Assembly (NCBI GenBank): GCA_030635005.1
Contig: DAOVZS010000091.1
Span: forward strand, 1 to 8,248
From: Thiomargarita sp.
Lineage (GTDB): Bacteria > Pseudomonadota > Gammaproteobacteria > Beggiatoales > Beggiatoaceae
Length of the DNA: 8,248 bases
Direction: 5' to 3'
Part shown: piece after piece, positions 1 to 6,063 of the stretch
How positions within the stretch are numbered: position 1 is the stretch's first letter
Layout of the letters: each line of letters starts with the position of its first letter
The notes under the pieces: generated by a model
Databases searched by the model: none
What the model was told of the DNA's origin: nothing
The model's input: only the letters and a program-made list of their open reading frames with translations
Program-made: the position numbers and the translations under genes

Positions 1-817
1 GGAACGTATCTTAGCAACACTTGAAGGAGCGGAAATGCTGTTTATCACCGCTGGAATGGGCGGGGGGACAGGCACAGGGGCTGCACCTGTCATCGCACAA
101 ATTGCGAAAGAACTTGAAATATTGACCGTAGGTGTGATCACGCGTCCTTTTCCATTTGAAGGCATACAACGTGCCAGTATTGCAGATGCAGGTATTAAAG
201 AATTAATGCAACATGTTGATGCGCTAATTATTATTCCTAATGAAAAATTACTCAATACTTTAGATCAAAATATCTCTATTTTAGATGCATTTAAAGCTGC
301 AAATGATATTTTACATAATGCTGTCAAGGGCATTATAGAAATCATCACATTCACAGGCTTAATTAACCTAGATCTATCAGATGTTCGTACAATTATGCAA
401 CATCATGGACTCGCCATGATGGGCACTGGGTATGGCAAAGGAGAAGGGTGTGCCCGTCAAGCCTGTCTCTCTGCGATTTCTACCCCCTTATTAGAAGACA
501 GTGATTTATCAAGTGCACGTGGCATTTTAGCCAATATTATTGCAGGCAAGCATGTCAATATACATGAATTTAATGAGATGGGTAATGCACTGAAAGAATT
601 TACCTCAAGCAAAGCGACTATTATCATTGGCACAGGCTTAGATCCTGATATGGAAGAAGGCATGCGTGTCACCATACTGGCCACAGGCTTAGACTCAACA
701 CATTCACACGCTGCACCTGCCACACCAATTCCCGTTCAAAATGTGCCCATTTCCAATAGACAATCTCCCCCACACACGACGCAATATCTTAATGTTGCTA
801 ATTTTTTGAATCGTTAA
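1..817 (+). CDS. ftsZ: Cell division protein FtsZ, C-terminal part (5' end outside window)
   Basis: Tubulin-like GTPase that polymerises at midcell into the Z-ring and recruits the divisome. The reading frame is open from base 2 (base 1 is the last base of a codon), giving 271 residues; roughly the first 84 residues of the family are missing. The tubulin signature GGGTGTG (59-79) binds GTP phosphates. The T7/synergy loop GLINLDLSDV (356-385) keeps the Asn and two Asp that act on the GTP of the neighbouring subunit. The Arg in GIQR and the Asn in AANDIL, both nucleotide contacts, are present. After the globular domain comes a Pro/Ser/Thr-rich linker of about 30 residues, some 20 shorter than in E. 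coli, then the terminal peptide YLNVANFLNR (785-814). That peptide departs from E. coli YLDIPAFLR at the Asp, Ile, Pro and Ala positions. The usual RPG before the T7 loop reads FTG here. The ATG at 35 is internal, not the true start. It is followed 14 bp later by lpxC, so probably co-transcribed. Identity is certain; the substitutions are compared from memory. Confidence 0.97.
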   Translation, partial: ERILATLEGAEMLFITAGMGGGTGTGAAPVIAQIAKELEILTVGVITRPFPFEGIQRASIADAGIKELMQHVDALIIIPNEKLLNTLDQNISILDAFKAANDILHNAVKGIIEIITFTGLINLDLSDVRTIMQHHGLAMMGTGYGKGEGCARQACLSAISTPLLEDSDLSSARGILANIIAGKHVNIHEFNEMGNALKEFTSSKATIIIGTGLDPDMEEGMRVTILATGLDSTHSHAAPATPIPVQNVPISNRQSPPHTTQYLNVANFLNR

Positions 818-822
818 AGGAG
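817..822 (+). promoter_or_regulatory. Shine-Dalgarno of lpxC, starting on the ftsZ stop codon
   Basis: AAGGAG at 817-822 begins on the last base of the ftsZ TAA. It lies 9 nt before the ATG at 832 and 12 nt before the second ATG at 835, which favours 832 as the start of lpxC. The overlap suggests that ribosomes finishing ftsZ help initiation on lpxC. Confidence 0.75.
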
Positions 823-831
823 TCAACATAC

Positions 832-1746
832 ATGATGACACAACGCACCTTAAAAAATAAAGTGAGTGCGACAGGTATTGGATTACATAGCGGTGAAAAA
901 GTGCGTTTAACCTTAAAACCAGCCCCTATTAATACAGGTATTATTTTTAAACGCGTAGATTTAACAGTACCCGTCGACATTGTAGCCCACGCTAGAAATG
1001 TAGGAGACACACGATTATCAACCACCTTAGTCAATGGCTCTGTCAAAATATCAACTGTTGAACATTTGTTAGCAGCACTGGCAGGTTTGGGAATAGATAA
1101 TGCGTATATTGAAGTTGATGCGTCTGAAATCCCTATTATGGATGGCAGTGCAGGTCCTTTTATCTATTTAATACAATCAGCAGGCATCGAAAAACAACAA
1201 GCACCTAAAACATACATTCGTATTATACAAGCTGTACAAGTAAAAATAGATAATAAATGGGCACGTTTTGATCCCTTTAATGGTTTCAAAATCAATTTAA
1301 GAATAGATTTTGATCATCCAGTGCTCAAACGTAATTGTCAGCATATTGATATTGATTTTTCTCAAACTACTTTCGTTAAAGAAGTCAGTAGGGCACGTAC
1401 TTTTGGATTCAAACACGAATTTGAATTTTTACGGGCTAATAATTTAGCCTTAGGCGGAGGACTTCACAATGCGATTGTGATAGATGACTATCATATTTTG
1501 AACAAAGGGGGATTACGTTATGAAGATGAGTTCGTGAGACATAAAGTGCTAGATGCAGTGGGAGATTTATTTTTAATAGGAAGTGGTATTATTGGTGCAT
1601 TTAGTGGCTATCAGTCTGGCCATGAACTTAATAATAAATTATTGCATGCTTTATTAGATAATCAGGCTGCTTGGGAAAAAATCTCTAGTGATGAACGCAT
1701 CACTGCCCCATCACTGCGCTATCTTCAAACGATTACCGTTTCTTAA
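832..1746 (+). CDS. lpxC: UDP-3-O-acyl-N-acetylglucosamine deacetylase LpxC
   Basis: Zinc-dependent cytoplasmic enzyme that removes the N-acetyl group from UDP-3-O-acyl-GlcNAc, the committed step of lipid A synthesis. The 304-residue product matches the E. coli protein (305) along its length. STVEH holds catalytic Glu77 and zinc ligand His78; FVRHK gives zinc ligand His237 and Asp241 follows in LDAVGD; SGH gives catalytic His264. The substrate-channel stretches PIMDGSAGPF (101-110) and SRARTFGF (186-193) are intact, so the enzyme should be active. The start at 832 is supported by the AAGGAG at 817-822 and by alignment with E. coli MIKQRTL; the next codon is also ATG. It sits directly behind ftsZ, as in most gammaproteobacteria, and presumably shares its mRNA. 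In E. coli LpxC is degraded by FtsH through a C-terminal tail; here the last residues (LRYLQTITVS) differ from E. coli, so regulation by proteolysis cannot be assumed. No clear intrinsic terminator follows the gene. Confidence 0.98.
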   Translation: MMTQRTLKNKVSATGIGLHSGEKVRLTLKPAPINTGIIFKRVDLTVPVDIVAHARNVGDTRLSTTLVNGSVKISTVEHLLAALAGLGIDNAYIEVDASEIPIMDGSAGPFIYLIQSAGIEKQQAPKTYIRIIQAVQVKIDNKWARFDPFNGFKINLRIDFDHPVLKRNCQHIDIDFSQTTFVKEVSRARTFGFKHEFEFLRANNLALGGGLHNAIVIDDYHILNKGGLRYEDEFVRHKVLDAVGDLFLIGSGIIGAFSGYQSGHELNNKLLHALLDNQAAWEKISSDERITAPSLRYLQTITVS

Positions 1747-1888
1747 AGATTTCACACTCTTTTAAAAATAAATATACGCAATAAAATCAATGTGTTATAG
1801 CATATTCTTAAAGTATTACTTTAAAAATCAAAAATAAACTTGCACTTTTATTCATTTTCTATTATATTATGACTACCATAAATATAAA
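1747..1888. other. AT-rich spacer between convergent lpxC and dciA-like genes
   Basis: A 142-bp, very AT-rich spacer between two convergent genes. It holds a perfect 7-bp inverted repeat, TTAAAGT/ACTTTAA (1808-1814 and 1818-1824) with a 3-nt loop, but this has no GC and no T-run directly after it on either strand. A standard intrinsic terminator is therefore not supported. No ORF or RNA gene is visible. Confidence 0.5.
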
Positions 1889-2194
1889 TTAGATATGACC
1901 TGTTATAGGACGTACTTTGATTTCTATATGTTCAATAGTGGGAGAGACTCTATTTTGTCGCAATTGTGACACAAGTTCAGGAGTCATAAAACGTAGTCGA
2001 TTAGCCCAAAGTGGCGAATCGCTATAGATGATCAAAATATTATTGCGAAAATTAGCAACATGGCAATGTTGATTTAATGGCACAGGCAAGCTGGCTTTAA
2101 CAATTTTATTCAGTTGTTTTAACATATCACAGTGATGTAATAAATGACTTAAAAAGCCAGTGGGATTTATCATTAACTGATTTATAGATTTCAT
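1889..2194 (-). CDS. dciA: DUF721/DciA-like protein, probable replicative-helicase loader
   Basis: A 101-residue protein of the DUF721 family. DciA members bind the DnaB replicative helicase and help load it in bacteria that lack DnaC/DnaI-type loaders. The family's central signature is clear: a leading helix region (MKSINQLM), PVPLNQHCHVANFRNNILII (residues about 36-55), then DSPLWANRLRF with the typical Ser-Pro-x-Trp-Ala and Leu-Arg. A short C-terminal strand (IEHIEIKVRP) ends the KH-like fold, and there is no long disordered tail. The frame stays open upstream to 2320, but the extra residues would overlap the divergent M23 gene and do not look like the family. The ATG at 2194, which gives MKSI, is the best start even though no Shine-Dalgarno precedes it. 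A DUF721 gene between lpxC and secA is a recurring arrangement in gammaproteobacteria. Family assignment is strong; the helicase-loader role is inferred from the family. Confidence 0.85.
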   Translation of the reverse strand: MKSINQLMINPTGFLSHLLHHCDMLKQLNKIVKASLPVPLNQHCHVANFRNNILIIYSDSPLWANRLRFMTPELVSQLRQNRVSPTIEHIEIKVRPITGHI

Positions 2195-2221
2195 AAAAAA
2201 TAAATAAGCAAGAGAATAATT

Positions 2222-2947
2222 ATGACTCTGATCCGTATACCACTTATATTGATTTTGATATTCCTGGTCACACCGCATGTAGCGTATTCTCAAACAGGTC
2301 AAAAGCAGGGAACTGTACAAGTCGCAAGATTAGATAGTTTAGATAAACAATTGATCACGCGTTCTCAAAAATCAGATTTTAGTTTGTCTTGGGAACATAT
2401 TATTGTTGTTCCAAAACCGAAACAGTCTTTCAAAAAACGTGTCAATAAAAAGCTCAAGATGACATTTGTTTCCAAAAATTTATTACAAAAATATCGTTCT
2501 CGTAAAGGCGCTTTACCTAAAGGTTGGCCTGTCAGACAAGGACGTGTGTCATCACTTTTTGGAAAACGTTGGAAACGTATGCATAAGGGTATTGATATTG
2601 CTGCAAAAACGGGAACATCAGTATTTTCGGTAGAAGATGGCGTGGTGATACGTTCTAAATATGTAGGAGCATATGGTTTACTTGTTGAGATTCGACACAG
2701 TAAAACATATACAACACGATATGGTCATAACAGTAAACTCCTTGTTAAAGTAGGACAAAAAGTGAAAAGAGGGCAAAAAATTGCGCGCGTGGGTTCAACA
2801 GGACGTTCTACGGGACCCCATGTACATTTTGAAATACGACAAAATAATGTCCCGATTAATCCGATTAAATATTTGGGAACAATGGACAAATTTCGTTTAT
2901 CAAACAATGTCAAATTGTCCAAATATGTGAAATTAACCAAAAAATGA
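2222..2947 (+). CDS. Exported M23 (LytM-type) metallopeptidase
   Basis: Predicted zinc endopeptidase that cuts peptide cross-links in peptidoglycan outside the inner membrane. Of 241 residues, 1-23 form a signal peptide: Arg5, a hydrophobic core of Ile/Leu (6-16), and a likely signal peptidase I site after AYS. Residues 24-100 are a Lys-rich linker without a recognisable domain. The M23 domain spans about 105-218: GRVSSLFGKR, then HKGID with zinc ligands His121 and Asp125, YGH with His169, and GPHVHFEIR with His200 and zinc ligand His202. All catalytic positions are present, so this is a likely active hydrolase rather than a degenerate EnvC/NlpD-type activator. The tail ends in the Lys-rich near-repeat VKLSKYVKLTKK. 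A weak Shine-Dalgarno (AAGAGA) lies about 7 nt before the ATG at 2222. An M23 gene immediately before secA is common in non-enteric gammaproteobacteria. A strong terminator at 3017-3051 closes the unit. Substrate specificity cannot be read from sequence. Confidence 0.92.
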   Translation: MTLIRIPLILILIFLVTPHVAYSQTGQKQGTVQVARLDSLDKQLITRSQKSDFSLSWEHIIVVPKPKQSFKKRVNKKLKMTFVSKNLLQKYRSRKGALPKGWPVRQGRVSSLFGKRWKRMHKGIDIAAKTGTSVFSVEDGVVIRSKYVGAYGLLVEIRHSKTYTTRYGHNSKLLVKVGQKVKRGQKIARVGSTGRSTGPHVHFEIRQNNVPINPIKYLGTMDKFRLSNNVKLSKYVKLTKK

Positions 2948-3016
2948 TCTCTGTTCCATAAATTTCTATTGCCAAATTCAGGTATTTTACGCCTGAAATG
3001 TTGCTATCTGTAAGCC

Positions 3017-3051
3017 AAAAAACCAAGTTTTTAAGAGAAACTTGGTTTTTT
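3017..3051 (+). terminator. Intrinsic terminator after the M23 peptidase gene
   Basis: Perfect 14-bp inverted repeat: arms 3017-3030 (six A, then ACCAAGTTT minus overlap, ending at 3030) and 3038-3051 (AAACTTGG followed by six T), with a 7-nt loop at 3031-3037. The T-run makes it a terminator for the M23 transcript, and the matching A-run makes it potentially bidirectional. It separates the M23 gene from secA, so secA needs its own promoter. Confidence 0.88.
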
Positions 3052-3052
3052 G

Positions 3053-3081
3053 CGTTTTAAACCCCTTCATTATTATATAAT
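3053..3081 (+). promoter_or_regulatory. Candidate sigma-70 promoter of secA
   Basis: A perfect -10 hexamer TATAAT lies at 3076-3081, just after the terminator and 49 bp before the secA start. At a 17-bp spacing the -35 position reads CGTTTT, a poor match to TTGACA, so the -10 carries the call. The region is AT-rich, so a chance match is possible. Confidence 0.4.
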
Positions 3082-3107
3082 ACTTATTAACTCTTAATAT
3101 TAAACCA

Positions 3108-3121
3108 ACTGATAACTGATA
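3108..3121 (+). repeat. Tandem heptamer just before the secA start
   Basis: ACTGATA occurs twice in tandem at 3108-3114 and 3115-3121 and is followed by AC, ending 9 nt before the secA ATG. It occupies the place where a Shine-Dalgarno would be expected, and none is visible. Function unknown; it may be chance. Confidence 0.45.
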
Positions 3122-3130
3122 ACGCAAATC

Positions 3131-5872
3131 ATGTTCCGTAATATTTTTACTAAAATGTTTGGTAGTCGTAATGAACGCCTCCTTAAACGTTTATATAAAG
3201 TTGTTGATCAAATTAATGCCTTAGAATCTACATTCACCGTACTCACAGATGTTGAATTAAAATCTAAAACAGCAGAATTTCGACAACGCTTAGAAAAAGG
3301 TGCTTCTTTAGACGATTTATTACCCGAAGCCTTTGCGACTGTTCGTGAAGCCAGTCAACGTACGCTTAAAATGCGCCATTTTGATGTCCAACTGATTGGC
3401 GCAATGATATTACATCATGGCAAAATTTCTGAAATGCGTACGGGTGAAGGAAAAACGTTAATGGCTACCTTAGCTGCTTATTTAAATGCATTAAGTAGTA
3501 AAGGGGTTCATATCATCACCGTTAATGACTATCTTGCAAGTCGTGATGCTGAATGGATGGGGCAAATTTATAAGTTCTTAGGTTTGACAGTAGGTATCAG
3601 TATACCTGATATGTCACCAGATGAAAAACGGGCTGCCTATGCGGCTGATATCACCTATGGTACCAATAATGAATTTGGGTTTGATTATTTACGTGATAAT
3701 ATGGCTTTTAGTATCGCGGATAAGGTACAACGGGAACTCAATTTTGCCATTATTGATGAAGTCGATTCCATTTTAATTGATGAAGCACGGACTCCTTTGA
3801 TTATTTCAGGGGCTGTGGATGATAATTCTGACTTGTATCAGCGTATCAATATTATTATTCCCCCTTTAAAACCACAAGAACGTGAAACAGAAAAAGATGA
3901 AGATGATGAAGTACCCGGTGATTATTATGTGGATGAAAAACATAAGCAAGTCACTTTAAGTGATGAAGGTCATCAACATGTTGAAGATTCTTTAATCAAA
4001 GAAGGCATCTTGAAACCAGGAGAAAGCCTGTATAATGCGACTAATATTAGTATTATGCATCATGTACATGCGGCTTTACGTGCACATACATTATTTCAAC
4101 GTGATGATGCTTATATTGTGCAAGACAATCAAATTATCATTATTGATGAATTTACAGGCAGAAAGATGCAAGGGCGTCGTTGGTCCGAAGGACTGCATCA
4201 AGCGATTGAAGCCAAAGAACATGTTAAAATTCAAAACGAAACCCAAACACTCGCCTCTATTACCTTTCAAAATCTGTTTCGTTTATACAATAAATTATCA
4301 GGAATGACAGGGACAGCTGATACAGAAGCCTTTGAATTTCAACAAATTTATGCGTTAGAAGTGTCTGTGATTCCCACAAATCAAGACATGATTCGCAAGG
4401 ATAAAGGGGATTTAGTTTATCTGACAAAAAGAGAAAAACAAGAAGCCATTGTGATAGACATTCAAGAATGTCAAAAGACAGGACAACCCGTTTTAGTGGG
4501 CACTACCTCTATTGAAAATTCTGAAGAGCTGTCAGCACTCCTAGAAAAAGAACAGATTAAACATCAAGTCTTAAACGCACGATTTCATGAACAAGAAGCA
4601 CAAATTATTGCAGAAGCGGGCAGTCCTGGTACAGTCACCATTGCCACTAATATGGCAGGGCGTGGGACAGATATTGTATTAGGCGGTAATGTCGATAAAG
4701 AAATTCATGATTTGGGTAAAAAGCCTAATTCCAGTGTGGTCGAAAAACTCCAGACAGAATGGAAACTACGTCATGCTGCGGTATTAAAAAGTGGGGGCTT
4801 ACATATTATTGGGACAGAGCGTCATGAATCCCGTCGTATTGATAATCAGTTACGGGGACGTTCGGGACGACAAGGTGATCCCGGTTCTAGTCGCTTTTAT
4901 TTATCTTTACAAGACAATTTGATGCGTATTTTTGCCTCAGAACGTGTTTCAAAGTTAATGCAAAAACTGGGTATGGAAGAAGGAGAAGCCATTGAACATC
5001 CTTGGGTAAGTAAAGCGATTGAAAATGCACAACGCAAAGTTGAAGGACATAACTTTGATATGCGTAAACAATTGCTTGAATATGATGACATTGCCAATGA
5101 TCAACGTAAAATTATTTACGAACAACGTCGAGAATTAATGGCAGCGGATACGATTGAAGATACGATGACAGCTATTCGTCATGACGTACTTGCCGATGTC
5201 ATTGATACATGTATCCCACCCAAAAGTTTAGAAGAATTATGGGATGTGCCCGCACTTGAAGCTTCTATTGAACAAAATTTTGCACTCAAGTTACCCATTT
5301 CTACATGGTTAAAAGAAGATGACAATTTACATGAAGAGACGTTACGCCAGAAAATAGAAGACAGCATTCTCAGCAATTATCACGACAAGGAAAATATTGT
5401 CGGTGCAAAGATTGTACGCCATTTTGAAAAAACTGTCATGTTACAAGTTCTTGATAGTCATTGGAAAGAACATCTTGCAGCTATGGATTATTTACGTCAA
5501 GGGATTCATTTACGCAGTTTTGCCCAGCAAAATCCTAAACATGAATATAAACGTGAAGCCTTTGAAATGTTTAGTAAATTGCTTGACAAAATCAAGCGAG
5601 AAGTGGTGAACATCATTTCTAAAGTACAAGTACGTACTCAAGAAGAAGTTGAGGCTGTGGAAGCACAACGTCGTCAAACCAGTCAAATGCAATTTCGACA
5701 TGCCCATGTTGAAGGATTAGCCAATGAAGTCGTGCCAGAAGCCAATAAACCTGATGACGTTCCGCCCCCCCAACAACCTTTTATACGTAAAGAACGTAAA
5801 GTAGGACGTAACAAACCGTGTCCTTGCGGTTCAGGTAAAAAGTATAAACAATGTCATGGTAAAATCACTTAA
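3131..5872 (+). CDS. secA: Preprotein translocase ATPase SecA
   Basis: ATP-driven motor that pushes unfolded preproteins through the SecYEG channel. The 913-residue product aligns end to end with E. coli SecA (901). The first nucleotide-binding domain carries Walker A MRTGEGKT (102-109) and Walker B IIDEVDS (207-213). The preprotein cross-linking domain (about 226-370) contains a short acidic insert (ETEKDEDDE, 252-260). SGMTGTA (390-396) follows, and the second ATPase domain has GRGTDIVLGG (510-519) and the arginine-finger motif DNQLRGRSGRQGD (571-583). The helical scaffold/wing includes LDSHWKEHLAAMDYLRQGIH. The C-terminal linker ends in a zinc-binding SecB/ribosome-contact motif with Cys897, Cys899, Cys908 and His909. 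The start at 3131 is set by alignment (MFRNIFTKMFGSRN against E. coli MLIKLLTKVFGSRN); no Shine-Dalgarno precedes it. No SecM-like arrest gene is visible upstream, as expected outside enterics. Terminators on both sides suggest a monocistronic unit. Confidence 0.99.
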   Translation: MFRNIFTKMFGSRNERLLKRLYKVVDQINALESTFTVLTDVELKSKTAEFRQRLEKGASLDDLLPEAFATVREASQRTLKMRHFDVQLIGAMILHHGKISEMRTGEGKTLMATLAAYLNALSSKGVHIITVNDYLASRDAEWMGQIYKFLGLTVGISIPDMSPDEKRAAYAADITYGTNNEFGFDYLRDNMAFSIADKVQRELNFAIIDEVDSILIDEARTPLIISGAVDDNSDLYQRINIIIPPLKPQERETEKDEDDEVPGDYYVDEKHKQVTLSDEGHQHVEDSLIKEGILKPGESLYNATNISIMHHVHAALRAHTLFQRDDAYIVQDNQIIIIDEFTGRKMQGRRWSEGLHQAIEAKEHVKIQNETQTLASITFQNLFRLYNKLSGMTGTADTEAFEFQQIYALEVSVIPTNQDMIRKDKGDLVYLTKREKQEAIVIDIQECQKTGQPVLVGTTSIENSEELSALLEKEQIKHQVLNARFHEQEAQIIAEAGSPGTVTIATNMAGRGTDIVLGGNVDKEIHDLGKKPNSSVVEKLQTEWKLRHAAVLKSGGLHIIGTERHESRRIDNQLRGRSGRQGDPGSSRFYLSLQDNLMRIFASERVSKLMQKLGMEEGEAIEHPWVSKAIENAQRKVEGHNFDMRKQLLEYDDIANDQRKIIYEQRRELMAADTIEDTMTAIRHDVLADVIDTCIPPKSLEELWDVPALEASIEQNFALKLPISTWLKEDDNLHEETLRQKIEDSILSNYHDKENIVGAKIVRHFEKTVMLQVLDSHWKEHLAAMDYLRQGIHLRSFAQQNPKHEYKREAFEMFSKLLDKIKREVVNIISKVQVRTQEEVEAVEAQRRQTSQMQFRHAHVEGLANEVVPEANKPDDVPPPQQPFIRKERKVGRNKPCPCGSGKKYKQCHGKIT

Positions 5873-5891
5873 AATGAATTGATGAAAAAAA

Positions 5892-5922
5892 ACTGGCTGA
5901 GTGTGTCTTAGCCAGTACTTTT
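5892..5922 (+). terminator. Intrinsic terminator after secA
   Basis: Starting 19 nt after the secA stop, ACTGGCTGAG (5892-5901) pairs with CTTAGCCAGT (5907-5916). This gives a 10-bp stem with one G-U pair and a 5-nt loop. It is preceded by seven A and followed by ACTTTT, an imperfect T-run. It is GC-richer than the surrounding DNA and is correctly placed to end the secA transcript. Confidence 0.8.
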
Positions 5923-5932
5923 CAAAAAAAAT

Positions 5933-5961
5933 TTGACATTGCTAAAAGGATGTTATAGGAT
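5933..5961 (+). promoter_or_regulatory. Candidate sigma-70 promoter of tRNA-Val
   Basis: A perfect -35 TTGACA at 5933-5938 is followed after 17 bp by TAGGAT at 5956-5961, which keeps T1, A2 and T6 of the -10 consensus. TATAGG at 5954-5959 is an alternative with 15-bp spacing. Transcription would start near 5968, leaving a leader of about 16 nt before the mature tRNA. Consistent with a strong promoter for a stable RNA placed just after the secA terminator. Confidence 0.6.
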
Positions 5962-5983
5962 ATATTTATCCTTTTTTGTAAAA

Positions 5984-6058
5984 GGGCGATTAGCTCAGGG
6001 GTAGAGCACTGCCTTCACACGGCAGGAGTCACTGGTTCAAATCCAGTATCGCCCACCA
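5984..6058 (+). tRNA. tRNA-Val (anticodon CAC)
   Basis: Complete cloverleaf with encoded CCA. The acceptor stem GGGCGAT/ATCGCCC (5984-5990, 6048-6054) is perfectly paired. The D-arm GCTC/GAGC encloses the 7-nt loop AGGGGTA. The anticodon stem CTGCC/GGCAG encloses TTCACAC, which gives anticodon CAC at 6016-6018. The variable loop is 5 nt, and the T-arm ACTGG/CCAGT has loop TTCAAAT. A34-36 reading of CAC decodes the valine codon GUG, and the acceptor and D-arm resemble known bacterial tRNA-Val. All stems are canonical, so it should be functional. It lies between the secA terminator and the 3' end of ligA, with only 5 bp to the ligA stop codon. No separate terminator is visible after it. No integrase or attachment-site duplicate is seen nearby. 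Confidence 0.95.
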
Positions 6059-6063
6059 ATCAC

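Noticed and set aside
35..37. ATG at 35 as the ftsZ start
   Set aside because: The frame is open to the window edge, and the residues before it (ERILATLEGAE) match the FtsZ helix preceding the GTP-binding signature.
457..723. Minus-strand frame inside ftsZ
   Set aside because: It lies wholly within a well-conserved gene, has no family resemblance and no ribosome site. The same holds for the frames inside lpxC, secA and ligA.
1808..1824. AT-only inverted repeat as a terminator for lpxC or the dciA-like gene
   Set aside because: The stem has one G-C pair per arm at most and is not followed by a T-run on either strand; a weak hairpin of this kind is expected by chance in such AT-rich DNA.
2195..2320. 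Longer N-terminus for the DciA-like protein
   Set aside because: The extra 42 residues overlap the divergent M23 signal-peptide region and look unlike DUF721. The family-like start is MKSI at 2194.
2998..3060. 20-codon reading frame (starts MLLSVSQ) between the M23 gene and secA, a possible SecM-like leader peptide
   Set aside because: No Shine-Dalgarno, it is read straight through the terminator hairpin, and its sequence has no arrest-peptide or signal features. It is best explained as a by-product of the terminator.
5984..6058. tRNA as an integration site for a mobile element
   Set aside because: No integrase, no repeated tRNA 3' end and no change in gene character on either side; both flanks are housekeeping genes.
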